Assembly: GCF_000429165.1 (NCBI RefSeq)
Contig: NZ_AUBI01000004.1
Span: 124,001 to 188,000, forward strand
DNA length: 64,000 nt
Direction: 5' to 3'
DNA from: Acetobacter nitrogenifigens DSM 23921 = NBRC 105050
Lineage (GTDB): Bacteria > Pseudomonadota > Alphaproteobacteria > Acetobacterales > Acetobacteraceae
Shown: positions 47,480-55,460 of the stretch, one piece after another
Position numbering within the stretch: position 1 is the stretch's first letter
How the letters are laid out: each line of letters opens with the position of its first letter
The notes under the pieces: model-generated
What the model was told of the DNA's origin: nothing
Database searches by the model: none
What the model saw: the letters and a program-made list of their open reading frames with translations, nothing else
Made by a program: the position numbers and the translations under genes

Positions 47480-47830
47480 GCTGTGTGGCGGACGTAGCTC
47501 AGTTGGTAGAGCGCCGGTTTGTGGTACCGGTTGTCGCGGGTTCGATCCCCGTCGTTCGCCCCAGCAAAATTTCTCCAAGAAAATCAACGAGTTAGGAGGA
47601 CCTCCGTATCGGGCCCTGCGATGCTGCGTTACACGTCCACCGTCACACGTTTTGTGGGGCGGAAAGATGCATCAACTGGTCCTCAGACGACGCTGCTACT
47701 CCGTGCGCCTGACCATTCCCAGAGACCGTTGGCGGGATGTTGGAGCAGCAACGGGGGCCGCAAACGGCGTCCGTAGAGAGATCGTCCGTTCCCTCCGAAC
47801 CCGAGACCACCGAGAAGCCATTCGGCGTCG
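47480..47830 (+). repeat. Left copy of the long direct repeat (tRNA-His plus integrase start)
   Basis: This 351-base stretch recurs at 57278-57628 at a constant offset of 9798 bases with scattered substitutions only. It begins seven bases upstream of tRNA-His and ends about 55 codons into the integrase gene, after which the two copies diverge. It marks the left end of the first of two tandem related elements. Confidence 0.92.
47487..47561 (+). tRNA. tRNA-His (anticodon GTG), first copy
   Basis: The acceptor stem GGCGGAC pairs with GTTCGCC (one G-T pair). The D arm has GCTCAGTTGGTAGAGC, the anticodon stem CCGGT/ACCGG holds loop TTGTGGT (anticodon GTG), and the T arm has TTCGATC. The base before position 1 is T, so the extra G is not encoded, as in many alphaproteobacteria. 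It is the integration target of the downstream tyrosine recombinase and has a good promoter. Confidence 0.97.
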
Positions 47831-49109
47831 AGACGCAGCAATCGCAGCAATCCGTGCAAGCGTGAACGAGGCGCTGCAAGACGCCATGATGCAGCCCTTG
47901 GAGGGCGTCTGGGTTCCGGTCTGGAGCAAGGAAACGCCCTCTCCCGCCACCGCGCCAGCACCCGCTCAGAGCCGTGCGGAGCCACCCGTTTCCAAGGCCT
48001 CCGAGACCCTACCCGAGCCCAGAACGCCCCAGCCGGACGCGGTTCAGGAGCCTATCGGTCCGCTCATAGACAGGTGGCAAACTGAACAGACTGGTATCGT
48101 CACGAACGAGCTCTTGGATCGTCAGCGGCTATCGTTTCGGCTGTTCGGAGAATGCTTGGCAGCCTGCCGAAAGCCTCCGCCGAGCTCCGCTGTCGCGCCA
48201 ACGCTATATATAAGGTCGCTATCGTTCTCTGATGTGACCAAAAGAGACACTGCAATCTTCAAGGACTGGCTGCTGCAGACGAAAGCTCTTCATCCAGAGA
48301 CGGTAGGAGCCCGCTTGTCATGTCTGAAATCCTTTTGGGATTGGGCGTCTGACGTCGGACTTCGGGACGCAGCAAACCCGTGGGAAGGCGTTCATCGGGG
48401 GCTCAAAAGACGAGCAGAGCGGACAGTTAAACCTAACGGCGACAAGCGCCCCTTCACAGAAGACGAACTCATAGCGTTGCTGACTGCTGATCCTCAGACA
48501 AACAGGAATGGTCGCTGGGGGCCTGCTATCCGCGATCTTCTGCGCCTCGGCCTATTAACCGGAGCACGCCAGAACGAATTGGCAAGTTTGACTCTGGGGC
48601 GCGTGGTGCGTCCACACGGGCAAAGCAGGCTATGGGATATCCGCATCACGGCTGAAGTTGGAAAGACGAAGAGCGCAATTCGCGAGATACCGCTTCACCC
48701 GCTCGCTCAAGCTATAGTGGAACGCCGCTGTCGTGCTTTGCCACTCGGAGCAGATGAAAAGGCCCTGCTGTTTCCCGAATGCACACCGGGAGGCCGCGAC
48801 GACAAGCACGGACACTATTTCTCGAAGCGATTTGCATCCTTCAGACAGTCAATCGTCGGCATGAAGAGTCCAACCGACTTTCACAGCACGCGACGATGTT
48901 TCGCTACCTTCATGGCCACAGCTTTGGCGAATGGCGTGTCAGAGTGCTCCGAACTGGTGCGGGATCACTTGATCGGCCACAAGCCTATGGCGCTTGGCTC
49001 GAACACGTATGCAGCCAAGGCGCTCGATTGGGGCATATATGAACGTGCTATCCTCGGCATGGTCAAAAAGGGGATGCCGGAGGGCGTCAGGGCGGCACTA
49101 GATTCGTGA
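47667..49109 (+). CDS. Tyrosine-type site-specific integrase
   Basis: This 480-residue recombinase would insert and excise the element at tRNA-His. The catalytic residues are visible: Arg in LLTGARQNELASL near 301, His and Arg in DFHSTRRCFATF near 407-410, His in DHLIGHKP near 437, and the nucleophile Tyr in NTYAAKALDWG near 448. The N-terminal part has MHQLVLRRRCYSVRLTIPRD (compact strand region typical of phage integrases), then an Ala/Pro-rich linker at about 90-130. The ATG at 47667 has GGGCGGAAAG upstream; the frame is open back through the tRNA, but that part is not coding. It lies 105 bases from the tRNA 3' end in the same direction. Confidence 0.94.
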   Translation: MHQLVLRRRCYSVRLTIPRDRWRDVGAATGAANGVRREIVRSLRTRDHREAIRRRDAAIAAIRASVNEALQDAMMQPLEGVWVPVWSKETPSPATAPAPAQSRAEPPVSKASETLPEPRTPQPDAVQEPIGPLIDRWQTEQTGIVTNELLDRQRLSFRLFGECLAACRKPPPSSAVAPTLYIRSLSFSDVTKRDTAIFKDWLLQTKALHPETVGARLSCLKSFWDWASDVGLRDAANPWEGVHRGLKRRAERTVKPNGDKRPFTEDELIALLTADPQTNRNGRWGPAIRDLLRLGLLTGARQNELASLTLGRVVRPHGQSRLWDIRITAEVGKTKSAIREIPLHPLAQAIVERRCRALPLGADEKALLFPECTPGGRDDKHGHYFSKRFASFRQSIVGMKSPTDFHSTRRCFATFMATALANGVSECSELVRDHLIGHKPMALGSNTYAAKALDWGIYERAILGMVKKGMPEGVRAALDS

Positions 49110-49197
49110 GTGCATATAATTTATCCGCATATTTTTGATTTTTGTAAATTTGGCGCTCCCGCTAGTATTCAGACACGCAGCCAATCGAGGGAAATCC

Positions 49198-49809
49198 GTG
49201 CAAACACAAACCTTCGTCCGGGACGTGAAAATACTGCCCTATGATCAGAAAGTATTGTTCTTCTTTGGAGACACGCCGCGCGGAAATCAATGGAGCACGC
49301 TCCGTCTCATCCGTAACGACATCCAAAATATGGCGGACGCCTACCCGAACGCAAAAGGAAGAGCACTCATATTTCCTAGAGCGATGTGCCTAATGACGGC
49401 CGTCGATCTTCTCGCGAAAATGTATGACGGGAAAGATGAAGACAAGCGAGCAGGCGATAGATTTAAGGATTTTATTAAATTTGCGCTTCCGACCGAAATA
49501 TACGGAGAGGATATTGGCGCAACGATATACGAATTTCGCAACGCTTTACATCATTCATACCAAATGCCTGTTCCGAAATCGAACGGAAAGGGGATGCAAA
49601 GATTTTTCTCTTTGATCTATGAGGTCGATAACCATAAGGTCAGCACTGATCTAGGATCAAAAATTCTCATTAACTTTCCCGCACTCCATAAAGCCTGCGA
49701 AGTAGGATTCGAGTCATTCAAAAAACGGCTTGAGACGACTAATTTGCTGTCCACACGCCAAGGGTTCGAAGAGATGTTCTCTAAATATGGGTGGATGAGC
49801 ATCGGTTAA
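49198..49809 (+). CDS. Unknown cargo protein with a HEPN-like R-x4-H motif
   Basis: This 203-residue, AT-richer gene has no close family that I recognise. Near residue 118 it carries EFRNALHHSY, which contains R-N-A-L-H-H, the R-x4-6-H pattern of HEPN RNases and related proteins, inside a helical context (YEFRNALHH). The GTG at 49198 has GAGGGAAA upstream and is preferred over the frame start at 49135. It directly follows the integrase gene on the same strand. A defence or toxin role is possible for HEPN proteins in mobile elements, but no antitoxin partner is obvious. Confidence 0.5.
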   Translation: MQTQTFVRDVKILPYDQKVLFFFGDTPRGNQWSTLRLIRNDIQNMADAYPNAKGRALIFPRAMCLMTAVDLLAKMYDGKDEDKRAGDRFKDFIKFALPTEIYGEDIGATIYEFRNALHHSYQMPVPKSNGKGMQRFFSLIYEVDNHKVSTDLGSKILINFPALHKACEVGFESFKKRLETTNLLSTRQGFEEMFSKYGWMSIG

Positions 49810-50166
49810 ACGTCTCAATCCGCTATTCGCCGCGATGTAGCCGCCAGTCTTGCGAATGGACGGAATGACCTCGGACGTGATCCACTTCTTGAACCGCTTT
49901 GCTTGTGGCTTGCGTGACGTGAGAACGAGGGACCAAAGGCCGGACTCGTTGATTGCTATCGCGTGCGGGTTGCCGCGATTACCCTCACTAATGTTTAGGG
50001 TAATCCTTTCGTCATCGTCGAGGCGACTGGCCACCATAGTCGGATTGCGGTGCTCCAGAACAGCGCAAACATCCGCAAGCACCCACCACGGCTCCCCACC
50101 CCGCTCCAGAACGCGGACAGAAGCCCCTTCGAAGCTGAAGATTGAGGGCCGCGTCTGGCGGTCATT
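49714..50166 (-). pseudogene. Truncated BRO-N domain (antirepressor-like) fragment
   Basis: From about 50136 to 49830 the minus frame reads FSFEGASVRVLERGGEPWWV and LADVCAVLEHRNPTMVASRL, then DDDERITLN and KRFKKWITSEVIPSIRKTGGY, a clear phage BRO/antirepressor N-terminal domain. No usable start lies upstream because the frame closes at 50167-50169 inside a tandem repeat. At the other end it runs into the antisense of the HEPN-like gene. The ATG at 50082 would lose half the domain. It is a remnant of a phage-type regulator. Confidence 0.75.
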
Positions 50167-50370
50167 TCAAATCATGGAAAACGTGGCGGGCGACTGCGGT
50201 TTTTTGAGCATTTTTGAGGGCAAATGTGCAGTCAAATGAGAAGAAGGCCAATAGGCCGCCCTCTGGCGGTCATTTCAAATCATGGAAAACATGACGGTCT
50301 TCTGCGGGTTTTTGAGCGTTTTTGAGGACAAACGTGGCGTCACCCGAGAGAAGGACAATAGAAGCCGCCC
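50154..50370 (+). repeat. Two tandem copies of a 108-base repeat
   Basis: Copies at 50154-50261 and 50262-50370 both start TCTGGCGGTCATTTCAAATC and contain ATGGAAAAC, a G/T-rich run and an A-rich purine tail. Each can encode a short peptide with the pattern MEN, four residues, CGFLSxFExK. A related third copy with changes lies at about 55846-55930. The first copy joins the truncated end of the BRO fragment. Confidence 0.8.
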
Positions 50371-50433
50371 TCTGCTCATCCCTTTTTCGCTGGTCATAGC
50401 GAACACCCCCAAACCATTTCAGGATCACACACA

Positions 50434-51012
50434 ATGCCACTTCAGGACACTTCGGCCCCCGGTCGGAGCGATAACGCACGCCTACTCGATAGAGTGGCCA
50501 CGACTATCCAGCCGCCCGTCAGACGCAAGACACGCTCTGACAAGGGCATCCTGCGCGGGCCTGCACAGCCCCGGCAAGCGTGCTACCCGACACGCCATGT
50601 CGATCACGTCTCTATTCCGCTGACAGGCGCTCACGGCCACGGGCATCGGCTGGAACTGGACACGGACGACGCCGAGATAACCCTTGCCATGTCGGAGGAA
50701 GGTCGAAAGCTCTATGTGATCCAGAACGGCGACAAGACCAGCACAGCGGTGACCATCGGCGGTCCTTGCGCTCAGGCTTTCGCTGGCAGCACGAACCCGC
50801 AACACAATATCACCGTCGCTCGCCTTCTACTTGGCGAAACACACAAGGGCAGACGTGTCCGGTTCCGCGACCGTAACCCGTTCAATATGCGTCGCGACAA
50901 TCTCTATCTGGAAGTGAACGCCACGGGCACGCATCACGATATCGACTGGAGCAAGGCGGAGCAGCGCAGGGCCGGACTGGTCGAACATGCGCTGGCCAAG
51001 GCTCATGGCTGA
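50434..51012 (+). CDS. Phage-type HNH/AP2-like homing endonuclease relative
   Basis: In this 192-residue protein the region VARLLLGETHKGRRVRFRDR with NPFNMRRDNLYLEV (about residues 130-165) resembles the NPxNxRxxNL finger of phage HNH endonucleases linked to AP2 domains. The N-terminal 60 residues are basic. The essential first His of the HNH motif is not clear, so catalysis is uncertain. AGGATCAC precedes the ATG. The next gene starts inside its 3' end, giving an eight-base overlap and likely coupling. Confidence 0.55.
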   Translation: MPLQDTSAPGRSDNARLLDRVATTIQPPVRRKTRSDKGILRGPAQPRQACYPTRHVDHVSIPLTGAHGHGHRLELDTDDAEITLAMSEEGRKLYVIQNGDKTSTAVTIGGPCAQAFAGSTNPQHNITVARLLLGETHKGRRVRFRDRNPFNMRRDNLYLEVNATGTHHDIDWSKAEQRRAGLVEHALAKAHG

Positions 51013-51610
51013 CGACAAGACCCCTGCAAGCCCGTTTGCAGGGCTGGATGACTCTATCGAGGCTCTGAGGAAGACCCTCGCGGCCATGCAGGCCAATCAA
51101 GCCAGATGGCAGAACTCCCCTGCTCAAGCCCCGGATGATGACGATGACGACGACACTTCGGCATCTTTCATAGCCCCGGACGCTGCTCGGCCAGCCCTGC
51201 CATTCGTTCAAACCTATCCGGGCGAATTGGAAGATCGGGCCGCAGATTGGGCGATGGACCCGCACAGCGACGCCACGTTTGCAGAGATGAAGCAGGCGAT
51301 GGACCGGGTATTTCTCAGGAACAACCCGCAATTAACTCCCCAAGACGCAGCCCCCGATCCTTTGCCAGTATCCCAGCCGCGCCCCGTTCTCTCGCATCCC
51401 TTCTTGCCTGCGCCTGACCTACTCCCTCCGGCTCTCAGCCAGCCACGCAAGGCATTACCGGTTTCATCGCTGACCCAGCAAGGACAGACAGCGATTCCGC
51501 CTCACCTTCTCGCCCTGCTGAAAGCCCACAAAGCCACCGGAGCACCGATCTTTGGGTTGCCTGACGTGTCGCCTTCATCAGCTCTGGCCAGACTGCTCTC
51601 AAAGCGGTGA
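51005..51610 (+). CDS. Unknown acidic, proline-rich cargo protein
   Basis: This 201-residue protein begins MADDKTPASPFAGLDDSIEA. It has a run of seven aspartates near residue 44 and a Pro/Leu-rich C-terminal half, with no signal peptide or membrane segment and probable disorder. No family recognised. It overlaps the preceding gene end by eight bases, so the two may act together. Confidence 0.55.
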   Translation: MADDKTPASPFAGLDDSIEALRKTLAAMQANQARWQNSPAQAPDDDDDDDTSASFIAPDAARPALPFVQTYPGELEDRAADWAMDPHSDATFAEMKQAMDRVFLRNNPQLTPQDAAPDPLPVSQPRPVLSHPFLPAPDLLPPALSQPRKALPVSSLTQQGQTAIPPHLLALLKAHKATGAPIFGLPDVSPSSALARLLSKR

Positions 51611-51748
51611 CGATGAGCGGTCAAATCTCTGAATCATGTTCCGGGATCACGGATTATCCCGAGAAATAACTTTACCGGAGCCACTTGTACTTTCTGGCCG
51701 CATGTGATTCGTTGACCTCCGTCATCATCGACAAACGAGGAAGAGCCC

Positions 51749-52231
51749 ATGATTTCGATTCATCCTGCCGTAGCAACGCCTGAAGAGCAGCTTTCCACAG
51801 CCTTCACCGGCATCCTGTCCGAGAAACTGGCGGAGGCGCTCGACTGGCCGCCTATCCGTGAAGCTCTTCCTGACGCTCTGGCGGCTCTTCCGGCTATGCC
51901 TGACGCCTTGAAGGCAGACCGGGAAGACGACGTTATGAACTGCCCAAAAGCCGCTTCTCTGATGCTGCGCCTCGTGACGGCTGAGCAGGACCAAGGAGCT
52001 ATTCCTTATGACCCTGAAAGCGCCGATTACAGAGCCGTGGAGCCGATCATCGCCAGACTGGCTAGTGGTGAGCATGACGGGCGCTATGGCCCTCTCCTGA
52101 CTCGTGAAGGCGCTTCTGGAGCATGGACAGTCACGGATGACGGTCTTGAGGCGGCTATGGCTTTTGATGAGCGCGTGTATCGGGCTTTCATTACCCGGAT
52201 GGGTGGTGGTGTGCTGGCTGCACTTCAATAG
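51749..52231 (+). CDS. Unknown cargo protein
   Basis: The 160-residue protein begins MISIHPAVATPEEQLSTAFT and is Ala/Leu/Asp-rich and likely helical, with a soluble, acidic composition. GAGGAAGAGCCC gives a good ribosome binding site before the ATG. No family recognised. GC and codon use are close to the chromosome, unlike the HEPN-like gene. Confidence 0.6.
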   Translation: MISIHPAVATPEEQLSTAFTGILSEKLAEALDWPPIREALPDALAALPAMPDALKADREDDVMNCPKAASLMLRLVTAEQDQGAIPYDPESADYRAVEPIIARLASGEHDGRYGPLLTREGASGAWTVTDDGLEAAMAFDERVYRAFITRMGGGVLAALQ

Positions 52232-52714
52232 CATTCAGAGCGAAGGACTGCCCTAGAGCGCAGCATATTGGTTCCGTAAAGAGGCTTGGAAGGAGAGCGG
52301 GTGTGTGGTGATCACCACCACGCCAACGGCTTCCCTTCCGACACTTTAAAAGGTCCTTACAAGACGATGAGTATGGTGGTCATCCACCTAATGACCTCGT
52401 GTCATTTAACGGCCATTGCGAAGCCCGGAGAAGTTACTGAGGACGATGATGCAAATCATCTCCGATCAGGTCTCCTTACAAGTCCGTATCTGGTCCCTGA
52501 CAATGCGCTCTGAAATTGGGTGGTTGATCACCACTCCGATCCGCTCGGAAAAAGCGATCTTGAGGGAACTGAAAAGGAAGCCTGACAAGGAACTCTATAT
52601 ATAACTCACGAGGATCATTTTCAGGGCCTTCACCGTATCCGCTCTGGGCCTGACGACGCCCGAAAGGCACCTTTTCTATAGAACTGACAACCATCATTTT
52701 CGAAGGAAACAAGC
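52232..52714. repeat. Non-coding region with dispersed palindromic repeats
   Basis: Three dyads recur: GTGGTGATCACCAC (52305-52318), GGTGG-TCAT-CCACC (52375-52388) and GTGGT-TGATC-ACCAC (52520-52534). A further GGTGG-GAAA-CCACC lies at 55968-55981 in another non-coding region of the island. Shared flanking words are GTTCCGTAAAGAG (52270 area) versus GTTCCTTAAAGAG (55990 area), and ATCCGCTCTGG near 52638 and 56029. No gene is supported here. Confidence 0.65.
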
Positions 52715-52795
52715 ATCACTGCCACATCTGTTAACCAAATACCGGGGCCGCCCCATGAGCCTGCCTCGCTCTCTACCCGTGATCGCACACGCATC

Positions 52796-53548
52796 TTGTT
52801 CAGCATTCGCGACATGCTTTTGGATTCGTCCGTCACGCTCTCTGACGTTCAGGACCGGCTTTACCGGGATGATCCCGCCATCGTTGCGGAGTTCTATTCT
52901 GAGGCCGTTGAAGCCCGCGAACGGATACTATTGGGGAGGCTGGATCATGCGGCCCAGCCATCCGGAACGCCAAAAGCCCTCAACGTCTCCCGCAAGGGTA
53001 TCCTCAAGCCCGGGAAGACACGTATCGGCCTCACAGTTTCCGAAATAGCCGCCCGTCCTGATCTATGGGTAGACCAGCCGCCATCCGACGAAGACCTCCG
53101 GCGCTTGCTCATCCATGCAGGATGGCTGGCAACGCGTCCGCACGGGCGCAACCAGCCCCGCACACTGGCTACGGAGAAGACGATACAGGGTGGATACGGT
53201 CATAACGTTGACCCGTCATCGAAGCACAGTATCCGTCTGAGCGGGGCAAGCCGCAGCTTCCCTTTTCCAGTTTTCTATGAGGACCGCCTAACCGAGATCG
53301 TCGCATCCGTGGGCTGGCAGAGCATCGTTGCGGCCTGTTCGCTTCCCGGCAAGCAGCGAGACCGGCTGCACTGGCTCCTGACGAACCACGGCTATCTGCC
53401 AAACCAGACCCTCGCGGACCTCTCTGGGGCTGGTGAGGCGACCGTGAAGCGTCATAGAGCGAAGCTGGCGAAAGAGGACACACGGGGGAGTTGCGGGCTC
53501 CTGATGGGCGATCAACGGTTATTTTTCGTCATCGGACAGCCGCCTTAA
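52796..53548 (+). CDS. Unknown protein with C-terminal helix-turn-helix
   Basis: This protein has about 250 residues if it starts at the TTG at 52796. It has an alpha-rich N-terminal half and, near the end, LHWLLTNHGYLPNQTLADLS followed by GAGEATVKRHRAKL, a helix-turn-helix likely to bind DNA. The coding frame is open back to 52688 without a normal start. An AAGGAAACAAGC ribosome binding site sits directly before ATC at 52715, where an ATG would be expected; ATG 52814 is another option. It could be a replication or regulatory protein of the element, but I cannot assign a family. Confidence 0.6.
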   Translation: MFSIRDMLLDSSVTLSDVQDRLYRDDPAIVAEFYSEAVEARERILLGRLDHAAQPSGTPKALNVSRKGILKPGKTRIGLTVSEIAARPDLWVDQPPSDEDLRRLLIHAGWLATRPHGRNQPRTLATEKTIQGGYGHNVDPSSKHSIRLSGASRSFPFPVFYEDRLTEIVASVGWQSIVAACSLPGKQRDRLHWLLTNHGYLPNQTLADLSGAGEATVKRHRAKLAKEDTRGSCGLLMGDQRLFFVIGQPP

Positions 53549-53803
53549 CCCAATACGGTTTTTTTGCCTATTTTTTGTGCAATGCGAGACTTGATCACGG
53601 CCCAACAGTGTTTAACGCTCCCTCCGGCAAGTCATCACCGTTCGTCTCGATATCGACGTCAATCGCAAACAAATACTCGCGTCAGACGCCATCCAATCTT
53701 TGAAATGTTTTGACGTGTTTCATATGAAATACATCAATCCTTGAAGGGGAATACTGACCCGGACTAACCTACAGACTCTGATTGGCTAAGTGACAGGTGA
53801 TTG

Positions 53804-54394
53804 ATGCTCACGTTTGACGCGGACGGGTGGTGCACTGACAAGCGGGTAACGCTGACTCGCCGTCCTAATCTGCGTCACGGAGCCATGACCGTCATCCGGG
53901 GCATCGTCGTGCACCAGACAGGCGCGAAGACGGCTCAGTCATCCCTCAACAGCTACCTTAATGCAGGCGCAAACGGGGCGCACTTCCTGATCGACAAGGA
54001 TGGCACGATCTATCAAACCGGCTCCGTCTATTGGATTCAGTGGCACGTCGGGAAGATCAGAGCGCGATGCCTAGCCGAGTTGCGATGCACGCCCGTAGAG
54101 GTCGCCAAGCTCAAAAAAATGGGCGTCTCCGCGATCAACAAATCCGAAATGACCAAAAGCGTTCCGGATCGTTACCCCTCAAATCAAGATTCCATCGGTA
54201 TCGAACTGGTTGGCGGGACAATCGGCAGCGGCAACGATCCACTCTATGAAGCCGTCACCAAGCAGCAAAATGCGTCGCTCAGTTGGCTGGTGTCTGAATT
54301 GCAGACCACGTTCAAGGTTCCGCTGACGGAGGTCTTCCGGCATCCTCAAGTGTCATACAAAGACCCACACGAGGCGGAGACGGCGAAATGGTAA
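53804..54394 (+). CDS. N-acetylmuramoyl-L-alanine amidase (PGRP/Amidase_2 type)
   Basis: This 196-residue enzyme would cut the amide between MurNAc and the stem peptide. The zinc-site pattern is visible: IVVHQTGAKT (first His), NGAHFLIDKDGTIYQT and QWHVG. DSIGIELVGG follows in the middle, and the second His with KDP occurs in FRHPQVSYKDPHEAETAKW. It has no signal peptide, as for phage endolysins or contact-delivered effectors. The ATG at 53804 follows AGGTGA; an adjacent TTG at 53801 is less likely. It overlaps the next, exported protein by seven bases. Confidence 0.88.
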   Translation: MLTFDADGWCTDKRVTLTRRPNLRHGAMTVIRGIVVHQTGAKTAQSSLNSYLNAGANGAHFLIDKDGTIYQTGSVYWIQWHVGKIRARCLAELRCTPVEVAKLKKMGVSAINKSEMTKSVPDRYPSNQDSIGIELVGGTIGSGNDPLYEAVTKQQNASLSWLVSELQTTFKVPLTEVFRHPQVSYKDPHEAETAKW

Positions 54395-54798
54395 TGCAGA
54401 GGCTAGCGGGTTGGCTGGCCGTAGGCGGGCTGTCTGTGGTCGCCGCAAGTTCCCTTGCATCGGCCCAGCCGCAATCCTTCGTGGTCACATCGGTCCATGT
54501 CGATCATAGCGGGCTCTGGCGGGCCGATCCGAACGGACGTCAGACGGCCACGGACTGCAAGGCGTTCGTCCTGCATGATCCGGAAGCGTTGAAGTGGTTT
54601 CAGGCGTCGTCAGAGGTCGATCAGCATACGTGGCTCGAAGAACTCGACTGGACGCAGTGTTCGGCTGACGGGACGCTCCAGACGGGCGACGGGCGGTCCT
54701 ATAGCTGGGAACTGGATCAGAGCGGTCGAGGCCGGATCGTGCTCAACAAGAACGTGTCTGTGTTCCTCAAGGGGGCTGAACTGCCCTTTGCTAATTAG
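54388..54798 (+). CDS. Exported small protein paired with the amidase
   Basis: The 136-residue protein has a clear signal peptide (MVMQRLAGWLAVGGLSVVAA, cleavage near SLASA-QP). The mature part has two cysteines (in TDCKAF and DWTQCSA) that could form a disulphide, and several Trp residues. The start lies within the last codons of the amidase gene. No family recognised. A periplasmic partner directly after a peptidoglycan amidase fits an immunity protein or a lysis-helper protein; neither is shown. It converges with the serine recombinase gene, whose stop shares bases with its own. Confidence 0.65.
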   Translation: MVMQRLAGWLAVGGLSVVAASSLASAQPQSFVVTSVHVDHSGLWRADPNGRQTATDCKAFVLHDPEALKWFQASSEVDQHTWLEELDWTQCSADGTLQTGDGRSYSWELDQSGRGRIVLNKNVSVFLKGAELPFAN

Positions 54799-55460
54799 CC
54801 CGCAATCGCCCCCACCAAGAGCCGAGAGACAGCCGCCGCCGTCCATTGTCCGCCCTTCGATGTCCTGATGCCCTGATCTGTCAACCGTGCGGCGATCTGG
54901 CGCAGGCTCAGGCCCTCGGAGTGCAGACCTGACGCCATCGGGCCGACACTGGCCCTGAACGCCTCAGCGGCCTTCTGACGGGATTCTACGGACAGCCGAT
55001 AATCGACCTTGCGTGCTCCCTCACGATATCCGCCCAGCTTCTGACCACGGGCTTTTGCAGCGCCTAACGCCGCCTTGGTGCGGGCTGAGATCGCCTCACG
55101 TTCCTGCTGCGCCACCAGAGCCATGATGCCGACCGTGAGACGGTTCGCGTTGGGCATGTCAGCCGCAACGAACTCCACACCGGCCTTTTCAAGCCCGAGC
55201 AGGAAATGGGCGTCGCGGCTCAGGCGGTCGAGCTTGGCGATCAGCAATGTCGCTCCGGTCAGACGGCAACGCTCCATCGCCTCCATGAGCTTCGGGCGAT
55301 CATTCTTCTTGCCGCTCTCTATCTCAGTGAACGTCGCCAGCACCTTACCGCCTGTTTGGTCCACATAGGCGCTAACGCTCGCCTGCTGGGCTTCTATGCC
55401 AAGTCCTGAAGCTCCCTGACGGGCCGTGCTGACACGGAAGTAGGTGACGAAAGCGGTCAT
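54795..55460 (-). CDS. Serine recombinase (resolvase/invertase family)
   Basis: The 221-residue recombinase has the N-terminal catalytic domain with the nucleophile Ser in YFRVSTARQGASGLG, the DRLSRDAHFLL motif near residue 70 and EREAISARTKAALGAAKARG in the long E helix. A C-terminal helix-turn-helix (about 170-215) includes LSLRQIAARLTDQGIRTSKG. I start it at the ATG at 55460 because MTAFVTYFRVST matches the family N terminus. The frame continues upstream, but that part is not conserved. It lies in reverse orientation between the amidase pair and a non-coding repeat region. It could invert or resolve DNA within the island. Confidence 0.92.
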   Translation of the reverse strand: MTAFVTYFRVSTARQGASGLGIEAQQASVSAYVDQTGGKVLATFTEIESGKKNDRPKLMEAMERCRLTGATLLIAKLDRLSRDAHFLLGLEKAGVEFVAADMPNANRLTVGIMALVAQQEREAISARTKAALGAAKARGQKLGGYREGARKVDYRLSVESRQKAAEAFRASVGPMASGLHSEGLSLRQIAARLTDQGIRTSKGGQWTAAAVSRLLVGAIAG

